Below are positions 25,101 to 34,300 of a DNA stretch of 64,000 nt, piece by piece. Both the position numbers and the translations under genes were made by a program. Numbering within the stretch: position 1 is the first letter of the stretch; each line of letters opens with the position of its first letter. The stretch comes from Enoplolaimus lenunculus (lineage: Eukaryota > Nematoda > Enoplea > Enoplida > Thoracostomopsidae), in contig JASANG010002767.1 of NCBI GenBank assembly GCA_030248215.1, forward strand, positions 124,001 to 188,000. The letters run 5' to 3'. The notes beneath the pieces were generated by a model. The model saw nothing but the letters and a program-made list of their open reading frames with translations. It did not search any database and was not told where the DNA came from.

Positions 25101-25476
25101 ACTGCAATCAACACCGCTTATACGTCAATGTGTGTGTCACTTGCTCAACGAAACGTCCAAAGTGCGCCTTATCGACAAATTAACCCTGTTCTCATGCTGT
25201 GATCTACAAGAGTTCTTTACATCTGCACTACGCCTAGTTACCAACCCTAGCGAAATACTGACAGTAATAGTGAGCAACGATGCCACTTACGAATCATTTT
25301 GTCCCAGGGCAAAGGCGTCTTTATTAGATCGGCTGGCATATTTACTAAGGAAATCTGGCTATCAACTTGAATCGCATACTTGTGACGCATGTAGTGAATT
25401 GATTTCATGTCGGCAACTACAAAGTTGGGTTTGTCCAGTATGCAACAGCTATAATGAGCGAGTAGTTAATAAATAA
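16177..25476 (+). CDS. Tandem BTB/BACK-like protein with C-terminal zinc-ribbon-like tail
   Basis: Exons supported by splice sites and phase are 16177-16362, 17805-17962, 21701-21764, 22111-22354, 22903-23085, 23787-23886 and 25064-25476 (stop TAA). Module A reads ...LIVEGCRLYIDDNYLAVWSNVFR and, later, HNISFILPLAYEYKMSGLLE joined to KCVQFILKS. Module B reads ...TKFYVNPWYIAAWSNVLYEQ, HFLCACTPPVVEVQ and DSNVAWILRAAIKL. These are two copies of a BTB fold followed by a BACK-like helical segment, in the style of nematode BTB proteins. The tail has two C-x2-C pairs (CDAC and CPVC), suggesting a zinc ribbon. Modules A and B join in phase 0 across 22355-22902, so one protein is likely. One exon of module A, between 17963 and 21700, was not found, and upstream exons may exist. 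BTB proteins often act as cullin-3 adaptors; that role is inference. The start may be 16177 or 16192. Confidence 0.6.
16430..16520. repeat. TTAGGC-like hexamer fragment in BTB-gene intron
   Basis: Short TAGGCT/TTAGGTTTAGG runs followed by GAATATGCTTTATACTACC, as in the right half of the hexamer MITE. Termini are lost. Confidence 0.4.
17502..17716. mobile_element. Hairpin MITE in BTB-gene intron
   Basis: It runs from GTTGCAAAAAATGGTGAGTC to a right arm ending TTTACAGTG. Both arms contain GAGTCAAATTGACTCTCTC and the centre repeats GAGTCAAATTCGACTCC-like words. The single strand could fold over nearly its whole length. It lies about 90 bp upstream of the exon at 17,805. Confidence 0.7.
18186..18792. 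mobile_element. GTAGTGACCCGAATAAG element with nested insertion
   Basis: The left end GTAGTGATCCGAATAAGAGG and the right end CTTATACGGGTCACTAC bound a copy longer than the others. The left arm of a CACTGCAAAAAA hairpin MITE interrupts it at about 18,368-18,460. A second right end (ATTCGGGTCACTAC) occurs at about 18,613-18,627, showing partial duplication. It lies in an intron of the BTB gene. Confidence 0.65.
20847..21212. mobile_element. TTAGGC-hexamer MITE split by a hairpin MITE
   Basis: The left part (ATGTATACAACAGGGCCGTAA...) and the right part (hexamers, then TCTAAAGCTTAAGCTTACT) belong to one hexamer MITE. Between them sits a complete hairpin MITE. Confidence 0.65.
20885..21115. mobile_element. 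Hairpin MITE with TA target duplication
   Basis: It begins CACTGCAAAAAATGGTGAGT and ends TTTTTTTGCAGTG, flanked on both sides by TA. The centre has three or more tandem GAGTCAAGTTCGACTC-like words. A TA target site suits a Tc1/mariner-type mobiliser; this is inference because no transposase is present. Confidence 0.8.
21835..22092. mobile_element. TTAGGC-hexamer MITE filling a short intron
   Basis: A long array of CTTAGG hexamers (TTAGGCTTAGGCTTAGG and variants) ends in CTGCTCCGCCCGTGTTCTTT, the family's right end. The intron holding it spans 21765-22110, so its last 18 bases before the acceptor are all that separate the element from the exon. Confidence 0.7.
22552..22739. mobile_element. 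Second hexamer-MITE subfamily (GGCCCATGTTACTTTA ends)
   Basis: The ends are GGCCCATGTTACTTTACGGG and CTTAAAGTAACATTGGCC, inverted repeats of each other but different from the main family beyond the first ten bases. The interior carries TTAGGC hexamers. A copy in the opposite orientation lies at 27,050-27,219, sharing the TTTCTGGTG...CTATAAAAGAG segment. It sits in the intron joining BTB modules A and B. Confidence 0.65.
23950..24043. repeat. Right half of TTAGGC-hexamer MITE
   Basis: AGCCTAAG, TCTAAGGCTTAAAG, then CAGAAAAACGTTCCGCCC and the end CTTACATTGGCC. The left end is missing. It lies in a BTB-gene intron. Confidence 0.55.
24266..24740. mobile_element. hAT-like element with TAGGGA...CGACCGGATC ends
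   Basis: The left end TAGGGAACGACCGGATCC is inverted at the right as GGATCCGGTCGATCCCTA. Flanks CCTACACC and CCCACACC match at seven of eight positions. The inner arms repeat CCGGATCC-like words. It is about 475 bp, non-coding, and inserted in the last intron of the BTB gene. Confidence 0.75.
24805..24925. repeat. Left arm of hairpin MITE
   Basis: It starts CACTGCAAAAAATGATGAG and continues through GAGTCAAATTCGACTCC. The right arm is missing. Confidence 0.55.
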
Positions 25477-25477
25477 A
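25468..25477 (+). promoter_or_regulatory. Polyadenylation hexamers overlapping the BTB-gene stop
   Basis: AATAAATAAA contains two overlapping AATAAA hexamers and includes the stop codon TAA at 25474-25476. If one is used as the poly(A) signal, the 3' untranslated region would be only tens of bases. Confidence 0.5.
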
Positions 25478-25549
25478 ATCGAAAACGAATAGGAATTGGA
25501 ATTTAATAGTACTATGCAAGCCGTAAAACCGGGTACAGCAACATGCACA

Positions 25550-25815
25550 ATCTTGCAGCGTGCAACCGGAGGTGACAAATACCGGAACCGGAGGTCAACG
25601 AAACGTACCTGAGCCGGAGGTGAGGCGAAATTAGGTAGTAAAAACGCTGGTTTTTAGTATTTGCAATATGTTGTTGTTTGGTTTTAGCTAATTTTCTGCG
25701 AAACTTCGGAAATACTTATTCCTAAAAATTGTGACAAAAGTAAAACGAAACTCGTTAAACTCGGCTGCTGCAAACTTTGTGACCTCTGGCTCCGACTCTG
25801 GTATCTTTCACCTAA
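25550..25815. repeat. Foldback repeat with ACCGGAG words
   Basis: GTGCAACCGGAGGTGACAAAT and following ACCGGAACCGGAGG words face GACCTCTGGCTCCGACTC at about 25,780-25,800 in inverted orientation. This resembles the CAGGGTGCAACCGG hAT-like elements and the sequence at 39.46-39.55 kb, but exact ends were not found. Confidence 0.4.
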
Positions 25816-26120
25816 TCTGGCGCTTTGATTAAAAAGCCACGCTTGAGCAACAATAAAGAAATCAATTTTGCGACCCATGACTTATATATAAGAACCTGTC
25901 CACAAAGCCTGAAGCGTATGCACAAATATTAAGCCTTAAAGTCTCTCCGTCCCCCTGTCTCTCAGCGGGCAGGCCTTACATTTATATCATGAGCCAATTA
26001 TTAAATCATGTTCCTTATAACTAAACAACTAAAAATTTATTTAAAATTTAATATCGCAACATTAATAACAAATTAATACCACCAGTTGACAACATACTCG
26101 GGTACAAAGCATGCGAAAAG

Positions 26121-26228
26121 ATAATCCATTCCTTACGCTCCAAGATACCTTAATCTATAATCCATTCCTTACGCTCCAAGATACCTTAATCTATAATCCA
26201 TTCCTTACGCTCCAAGATACCTTAATCT
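26121..26228. repeat. Three tandem 36-bp units
   Basis: Three perfect units begin ATAATCCATTCCTTACGCTC, at 26121, 26157 and 26193. No gene is attached. Confidence 0.9.
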
Positions 26229-26952
26229 ATGTTTTCGAGACTTTAGCTTATTCGGTACAGTTTAAAACATGAAGCGGCGGTAGCCCCATGGGACTGGCAA
26301 TTCTGCCCCGCTTTAAGCCGTCACATGCCTCCACTTCCATTATTGGATAAGAGTCTCAAAGTAAAACCGAAAACATAAAAATTTGTCGAAACCTAAGGCT
26401 ACACGGCTGCTGCTCCTTAACGGGACGCCTTTATACAAGCAACACGGAACAAAAATATAAATCTCAATTCAAACGAAAATCAAAAGAACCAGTTTTGTAA
26501 TATATGCACAGAGTAAAACGCCAGTCGCACTAGAAAAAGCTTAAACGACTTTAAGTGACAATCTACATTATTCAATGTTTCGCACCTGATTGATGCAACA
26601 CACTTATTTGCAACAAATATAACCCAAAATTAACATCAAAATGGTCATCCTACCTTGAGTCAGCTCACGCCACAGTTTCACATAAACCGTACCCGGTGCT
26701 GTTCGTATTAATGAACCTAGGCTCATTTGCGTTTTATTTCGTCACCCCCTTATAGCTTATCTCTCTATGCTAGGGGAGGTCAAAACAATTTTAGGAGTGG
26801 CATGTTGTTGATTTTGGCAAACACAAGCGGGCCTAAAACTACCTTATTATACATGGTCAAAAATTTGCGCTAGAAACATGAGCCCCTCATATCCCCATCT
26901 GGTTACAGGCCTGTGTTCAATGAAAACGAGCACTAACCAAACAAACTTAGTA

Positions 26953-27016
26953 TATACTATAGCAGCAAACTCAATTGAAACCATTATACTATAGCAGCAA
27001 ACTCAATTGAAACCAT
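26953..27016. repeat. Two tandem 32-bp units
   Basis: Two perfect copies beginning TATACTATAGCAGC lie head to tail at 26953 and 26985. Confidence 0.9.
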
Positions 27017-27049
27017 TAAGGTGACTCTAAATTTAATCATATCAATGAC

Positions 27050-27219
27050 GGCCAATGTTACTTTTAGGGGCGTAACAGTAGATTAAACGTGTTCTTAAGC
27101 CTAAGCCTTACAAAAATGTGTTCCTAAGCCTAAGCCTAAGCAAAAAATGTACTCTAGAATCTAAGCCTGCTCTTTTATAGAAGCACCAGAAACCTGGACG
27201 CCCCTTGAAGTAACATGGG
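27050..27219. mobile_element. Second hexamer-MITE subfamily, reverse copy
   Basis: The ends are GGCCAATGTTACTTTTAGGG and CCCCTTGAAGTAACATGGG. The interior has CCTAAGCCTAAG hexamers and CTCTTTTATAGAAGCACCAG, the reverse complement of a segment of the copy at 22,552-22,739. The flanks share ATGAC. Confidence 0.65.
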
Positions 27220-27646
27220 ACGCGATGACAATCAATCTAAAAACCCGCATACGGCGGTCCGCATATCACAGGTGGCACTCCTGCGTTCCCAGTCCAGCAA
27301 TATCTAGAGTCGTATTATTTCAAACTGTGACTACGGTCTATCGCCAGTTAATAATTGGTTTTCAAACAGGCAAACTGAAGCAGTTGAAGATTTCATACTC
27401 TCTTCACCTTGGTCCGAATTTCAAAGACCATTTGAAAACATAATCACTGGGTACAACTTGGTAGCGCCGTAACTGTCGTGTGGCGGGCGCCCTCTGGTAC
27501 CGCAGGTCAAAAAAAGTTTATTTACAAATTGTTATACGGTACCGTGCAGCAGTCCATGTGCGTTGCCGTACAATACCGGGTGGCATTCAAATAGTCAAAA
27601 AGTAATTGCGTCACTCTTAGCAATTAGAATTTTGATTCCTAATCAA

Positions 27647-29385
27647 TTAATGAAACAAAATATCCAGCATGACTTTAACAAACACTTCCAACACCGAAAA
27701 CAGTAATTCAATAAGACCTCCTGATTCTACATCGTCATCATTCGAGCTGTTATCTTGGTATTGACCAGGTGCGCCGTACCCGTGTTGATGACCGTTGGCC
27801 CTTTGAGAACCAGACGGTCCATGGCCGCCAAACGGCGACGGCAAAGGCGAAGACTGATGGACCGGCGGCGGCGGCGGGACCCAATTTCTTCCCCATCCAG
27901 ATCCTTCGTTTAAATAATCACGTAATGCTTGTGAAACAGTTTCATTTTCGGCGAATAAAAATACATTCAGCTGATACAGGCTCAGGTCAGCAGACGGATG
28001 ACCGTAAACTCCAACCCAAACCGGGCGAGCGCTGTCTTCAGACAATTCAATTGAATCCTGACCGCAAGTCGCTGACTGATACTCGTTGCTGTTGAAGTCG
28101 AAAGTTGGTGTCGATGTTACCGCCGATGCGTACAGATCTGCGTCGCCTGAAAAACAATAATTACCAAAGTCATTATGACTATTAACCAACCTCGCGAATA
28201 ATATGAGTATGAGATTTGAGCGAGAAGGAAGCCAGACACGTAATTTGTATTGTCACAGTCATAACCCAACGCGTCACTAGCGTCATGTTCAGGATTATGT
28301 CTTTCCAGCGGACTACCAAGAAGAAAGCATGGCTGTACTAATGACGATAAGTCATTCTACCCTGTTAATACGTTGACAAGTCCTGCAGTACTCACTTGCA
28401 ATCTAAGTTAAAAGATCTTTGGCATGAGCAGTTGTTTTGTGGCTACAGCGTGTGCTCAAGACGAAAAATTGGTTAAAGGTATATCAAACTTGTTTTCGTT
28501 TCAGACTCGGTCTCGATCTCTGGTTTCCTCACAGGGTTCGACAAGATGTTCCGATTCCAGTTTCTGTTCTGATTTAGCACGTTCCGATGATGTCAATAAA
28601 ATTTCGAGATCACCAGCGATGTGCCGATACCAAAATTATTGTGTCAATGCCGATTCTTATTTTGAAATGTTGCCGATGCCGAACCGATGCCGATTGCAAC
28701 TTTAGTACACTATGCTTAATGAACAGATAGGATTCTGCATTACATCATTATATGAAGACTTAATCCCTAACTATCATAAACGATTATAATTTTAGACGAA
28801 CGGTTCATTTCAATTAATAGTTTCAAACACAAACGCAAGAAAGACATCAGTTTTGCAGACCGGTCACAGTCATATGCGTCCACAAATGAAATTGATTGCA
28901 TTCAAACTGAGTGTTATGTGCAAAAGGTATCGGCAAAGAATCGGCATTTTTTTGCAATGCCGATGCCGATACTCACTAAAACTGCCGATTATTACCGATG
29001 CCGATTAATCGGCACATTTCTAAAGATGACAGCTTTTTATCACTAAATATAACAGAACCCCCCCAGTAAACTGAGCGTCAATGAAATGTTCGTAAAAGTT
29101 CCGATTCCGATTGATCAGGTTCCGGTTCCAGTTTGCCGGTAGGTTCATTCGACCTTAGCACCCACACCTAAGCCGTGTTCCAGTATACTCTTGACACTTA
29201 CCTTCAATACTCAACAACGACAATATAACAGTTCCCGGCCGACTCAGCTTATAGTAGCTATAATTGCCAGCTCCGATATCGCCGCTAAGTTGTTGAACAG
29301 TAAACGCAGACGCGACGCAACCCCTCGCCGCGACCAACCACAGCAGCAGCAACGATTTTGGTACTCCGCAACTGGTTGCATATCC
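27647..29385 (-). CDS. UPF0669 family secreted protein (C6orf120 homolog)
   Basis: Two exons are supported: 29202-29385 (5' limit approximate) and 27647-28146, joined in phase 1 by GAAG|GTAAGT and TTTTTCAG|GC. The first carries a hydrophobic signal-like segment (SLLLLWLVAARGCVASAF) followed by SGDIGAGNYSYYKLSRPG and ILSLLSIE. The second continues GDADLYASAVTSTPTFD, QSATCGQDSIEL, RPVWVGVYGHPSADLSLYQL and ends in the hydrophobic VLEVFVKVMLDILF. Vertebrate C6orf120 has QIGAGNYSY, GDADLY, SATCG, RPVGIGVYGHPS and LKLVLEILF in the same order. The protein is expected to be secreted; its biochemical function is not established. A Pro/Gly/His-rich insert before the tail is longer than in vertebrates. 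No in-frame ATG lies next to the signal segment, so a small 5' coding exon is probably missing. Confidence 0.85.
28615..29021. mobile_element. GATGTGCCGAT-ended element in the UPF0669 intron
   Basis: AGCGATGTGCCGATACC at the left and ATCGGCACATTTCT at the right are inverted repeats, with GATGCCGATGCCGAT words in both arms. Outer sequences (CAGGGTTCGACAAG near 28,529 and TTCATTCGACC near 29,150) may be the ends of a second element that it entered. No target duplication was convincingly seen. Confidence 0.5.
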
Positions 29386-29879
29386 CTGATTTATTGATAC
29401 ATTTTTGGTCCGTAAATTGCATTCGCCACGTGCTATTAATCTATAGGCTACTTCAACTATAGACAACACCGAATTAGTAATATATGGCACATAATTTGAG
29501 GATATTTTCCATGACGCGGGCTTAGGCGTATATCGCTGATACACCAATCTGATCAAGCCTGATACATACCAGACGTGCTTACGAACCGCAGGCGCCCATA
29601 ACAACCAACAAGTCCGAATCAAATACAGATGATAGCGTAGAATCATGAAATATCCATGTACAGCATAAATTAAAAGTTCCATTTCATGAACTGCAAAGTA
29701 TTTTTGCTGATTAGTAATGCTATGAGCAAATTAACAACTAGCGGCAAGCAAGAAATACAAGTAAAACAATTATAGTAAAATCTCTACATAACCCGGACCA
29801 GGTTGAGCTGAAGAAATGCAGTCGTTGCAAAGCCTTCCTGAAAAGAAACAAAGCATCGATGCTATTAATGAGAAAGAAT

Positions 29880-30082
29880 GGCTAATGTAAAGAACAGGGG
29901 CGTAACAATATTTATAAGCATATCCCTAAGCCTGCGATTAAGCCTAAGCCTACGCGTATGAATGAGCATATTCCTAAGCCTATGCCTAAACCTTAAAACC
30001 AAGCGAAACATTAGTCTAAAACTTAAGCTTACTCAATTCTAGTCCCGTAGAAAAACTCTCCGCCCCTGATCTTTACATGACC
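29880..30082. mobile_element. TTAGGC-hexamer MITE
   Basis: The left end is GGCTAATGTAAAGAACAGGG and the right end is CTCCGCCCCTGATCTTTACA. The hexamer-rich interior contains AATGAGCATATTCCTAAGCC. It lies between the UPF0669 and ATG3 genes. Confidence 0.7.
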
Positions 30083-31383
30083 ATGAGAATGAATAACAAA
30101 CTATATTTTTCGTATAGGGAATACTGAAGTAAGGTTGCACAAGAAGGATCCATAAAGGAAGCGAACTAAGCGTGTGGGCCGTTCCCACAGTTATTCTATA
30201 GACAGCTGAATTTATGACACACGTCCAATTGAACACTAAACTGTTTTCCAATAGTTTTCTTTCATGTCCGGATGCATAATAGTAAAAAAATCGCGGGAAC
30301 GGAAACGGGGTGTAATCAAATATCTGGTTAGTTTTAAATCCCTTATATTGCTGCATCTGGTCGATACGAAATAACCAAAACCTTCGATGTGTTTAGGAAG
30401 CTTGCTGAATCATTACAGCAAACTAAAATTTTACATCATTAAATATTCACTATAAGATCGATCGCTCTGAAGTTAAATTAAGGTTATCACAAAGCAATAC
30501 ACACCACTTTATTAGATGAAAATTTAATATATAAGTAGATATATATTCGACGAAATCAATTCAGATGGTCTTAAACATCTCAGCTTTTGAAACGACGAAG
30601 GGATATTTTATATTATCTTGTGGATAACTTAGGTTAAAATAGAATATATCCGATACCTAATACTACTAATACTATCATCTTGTGTTAGAAAAAATAATCT
30701 GACATGAAACTATGCTCGCTTCGATTAAACAAGCAAGACCGTCAAAAATAATCATAATAGCAATGATTGAAAGCAAAAGTACAGGAATGCAGCAGGGTAA
30801 ACATAATAGTATAATAAACATACAAAACATCAGTCAAGAGATACATAATTATTACTATATCCGTTCTCAAAAAATAAATCATAGCCGGTGACTCTTGCAA
30901 ATAAAATATTTTTCGACCCATGTTAATTACAGGTGCCAGTGCCAGCCCATTGGCACTTGAGAAACAAGAAGAGCGGTGTACTAAAAGGCATGAATGGTTA
31001 TATTTACGCTGAGGTTTTTACTTGAAGGCTTAGCTTAGTGGGCAGTTCAAATAATTATATGTCATGGCCCATAATGGCTAGAAACAAGCGAGTTATCCTG
31101 AAATTGTACTTTCGGTATCCCAAAAAGCCATCTAAAATATAATAAAGGATATGGTGCGACCAAAATATGAAACTTTTTCCTTCTTGCACTTAGTAGAAAA
31201 ATAGGGATACATAGAGTTTAGTTTAAAGCCTTTTTTTACTATTTTATATGACGTTTAACTCTAAACGTAAGAAATAACGGCAAGCCGTTTATTTCGAGAT
31301 GGAGAACTTCTGCCCTATGCTGGAAGGAAAATAGTACCCAAAACAAGTCTTAGTATTTATAATGCAATATATTTAAGCAAACG
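30083..31383. other. Intergenic stretch downstream of ATG3 (convergent side)
   Basis: No exon or recognised repeat family was found. It holds the 3' flank of ATG3, which reads leftward, and the 5' flank of the UPF0669 gene. No canonical AATAAA was noticed on the minus strand just past the ATG3 stop. Confidence 0.35.
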
Positions 31384-34300
31384 TCACAATTGTACATTAC
31401 GTGTGAAATCATACTCAATCGTTGGTATAATTGCTTGCACAAACTTTAAAAACACAAGTAAATACCTGAAACAAAAATAAACACTTATATTTAAATGTTA
31501 ATGTTGTAACTATTTTATAACTGTATCCAGCCAAACCATAGACTAAACACAAGCAACACCAACGCCATTAACAATGTCAGTGAATGATCTCGGATTTCTG
31601 AATAAAGCTTTTACAATATTTTGTTGCTACTAGTTGTCTGCGGGCCCTTGTATGGGAATCATCAATGTAATTATAATAATAATAAAAATAAAAATAACAA
31701 TAATAATAATAAAACAATAATAATATATAACTACAGTCAGGTTGCAACCGGAATTCCGGTTCCGGCATTTTTTCACCTTCCGGTTCCGGTAAATTTTTTA
31801 CCGGAATTAAAAATTCCGCTATTAAAATTATTTGATAGGTGGAAATTAAAATATTTTACTGAAAAATGACGATTAAAATTTAATAGATTTTATTCGTATA
31901 GTATATAAACCTTGACATTCGCCGAAAATAAACCGTGGAAGGTAGATTTGGCTTCCGTGGATTATTAAAATCTGAAATACAGCAGATAAGGTAGATGTGC
32001 CTTCCGTGGATTATGAAAATTTGAAAACAGCAGATAAACTGAATACCTATCTCAAACTAGGATTATTTCACCAATAATATTGCAAAAAAGAAAATTAAAA
32101 TGAATTTTTCGGTGACATACATTTCTGATTTTCCGAATCCTGTCTGGTAGCGGTAAATTGTAATTCGCGTTGCACCCTAACTACAGTGTCTATAGCAAAA
32201 TTGCCAACTTACTGATGAACTTCGAGCTGTTTTCCACTTTCAGCCAGTGTTTCTATGAGCTTTTTCATTACCTCCGCATGCCTAAAATAGCATTGATAAA
32301 AGTTGGCTAGATAAATGCGCAGAACAAACAAACAAAATTTAAATCTTGTTTTAAGTGGTTCCGTTCACACGCAAATAACGATCATTTTAGAAAGAAATTC
32401 TTCAGAAATAATATAAAAAGCGAAAAACTAACGTCCAAATATAGCTCAGGTACGTAACTTATCGTACGTCTTATACATTTTTAGGATTTGGTTTAGAATC
32501 TGGCTTATGCACACTGCTGTTTGGAGTCACAATAAGTAGGTTTAAGTCTAGATATATGCTCTGTTCTGGGCCAGTTTTAAAAATTCAACTTATGCCTAGC
32601 ATATATCAATTTTATGTCAATAATAAACAAATAACTACAATATTCAGCGAGAAAGAAATACAAAACGAAACTTCAAATCTTTTTGATAAATGTGTTCTAC
32701 CTGCATGGGTGTATGGAAGCCATTGGTGGGCCTGGCAGATTTGGATGTGCTTCCATTGTGATTGTTTTGTTTGCGTGGTCTTCTGAAAAATCCTCGTACA
32801 TTGCTTCGACTGTTAGTGGTTTTCGTGCCTGAAACATAACAGCAATGCATGAAACCGTGCACTGATCATATCGGTGAACGTAAATGGGTGGTGAGCATCA
32901 CAGCCCACATACAACTACTGTTGCAAGTATTTTAAAAAGAATTCAGGTAATATATAAAATTAAATCAAATCCTAAAAAAGAAAATTCCCAGTAACACAAT
33001 AACATTTCAGCATCTTCCATCAGACTGTATAGAACTTATTTTTTACACTACTCACGTCCATTCTTTTTGCAAATTAAAAAATAATATATCTTAAACAGAT
33101 CCATTTGCTGAAACCTAACTATCCTGTGTTAGCAGTATTAACACCATTAAAGAGGTAGCAAATACCACCTGCTCCGAACATGGGTCCATTTGAGAAATTT
33201 CCATTAAAAACTATAAGGGTCGCAACGCCGGGACGCCACGCGTCACAAATAATGCTAATTTAAATCGCCACACGGTGACGTCCGGCACCGCGGGCTTTCT
33301 AAAAACTATTTTTAATACGGCTTGCGGCATCGCGCGAGGTGGCATGCGGTGCCGCGCAGCGTGTATATCGCAACCCTAACAATCCGTTTTGTATATTTTC
33401 TTATGCATATTAAAGTTACCGCTTAGGCATAGGTAAACCTTTTCGTAAACCTAAACTTAAGGGTGTGTGGTAGTGTATAAGAGGCTGCCCATCAATTTCA
33501 ATTTATGTAAAAAGTCTAAAAACTCACTTCGTCAAAGCCTGACAACCACATTCTGGGTGTTTGATAGTACCGATCATACGTGATGTTGAGATCGTACGTT
33601 CTCATTGCAATTGTTGCAGATTCTTGTCGACTTGTTGACACAGCTGCAGCTGTGTTTTCATCGCTTACAGCAGTTGTTGCAGTTGCTTTTTCGCTAGCAT
33701 ACATAGCGTTCTGTAAATAAAACTTCGGACATAGGTCTACAATCTTCAATGTGCAAAATATTAAGAACAGTTTGTGTAACATTTCGACGTTTAAAAATGT
33801 GTCAGAACCCCTTCCGTAATATTCCAATTTTTAAAACCTACTGGTCATATAAAAATCGCAATAGAACGCTAAACAACCACGTTCACAGTTTTTTATGTAG
33901 ACCTATCTCTACTTGGCTATAGAAACTTATTAGATTTGTTTAACAAGGTATTCTAAAAATGGTTCATATGAGAGCTCTGGAATGTTTCTTAAAATTAAAG
34001 CACGTGTCCTTCATTACATCATGTTTGGGATTGATACCGAAATTTCCCGTGGTCTGGTACTCAACAGTCTCTAATTTTTGGTGCAACCGGCTGCTGTTTT
34101 TTGAAAATAAGGGACTTTTCGAATACAAAGTTATTAGCATACTACATCGTACTATGTACGTATCACTTAAAGGACCTCCAGCCAGTTTCCAGTCACAAGG
34201 CTAATCACCGTTTGGCAATTACATTGCATATATTTGCAAAGACCAACCTAACCCTGAGCTAAATAATAAAACGACGGTAAATTGTAAATGAATACCTGAT

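Noticed and set aside
26101-26240. CRISPR-like array
   Set aside because: The three 36-bp units are directly adjacent with no spacers, and the DNA is eukaryotic.
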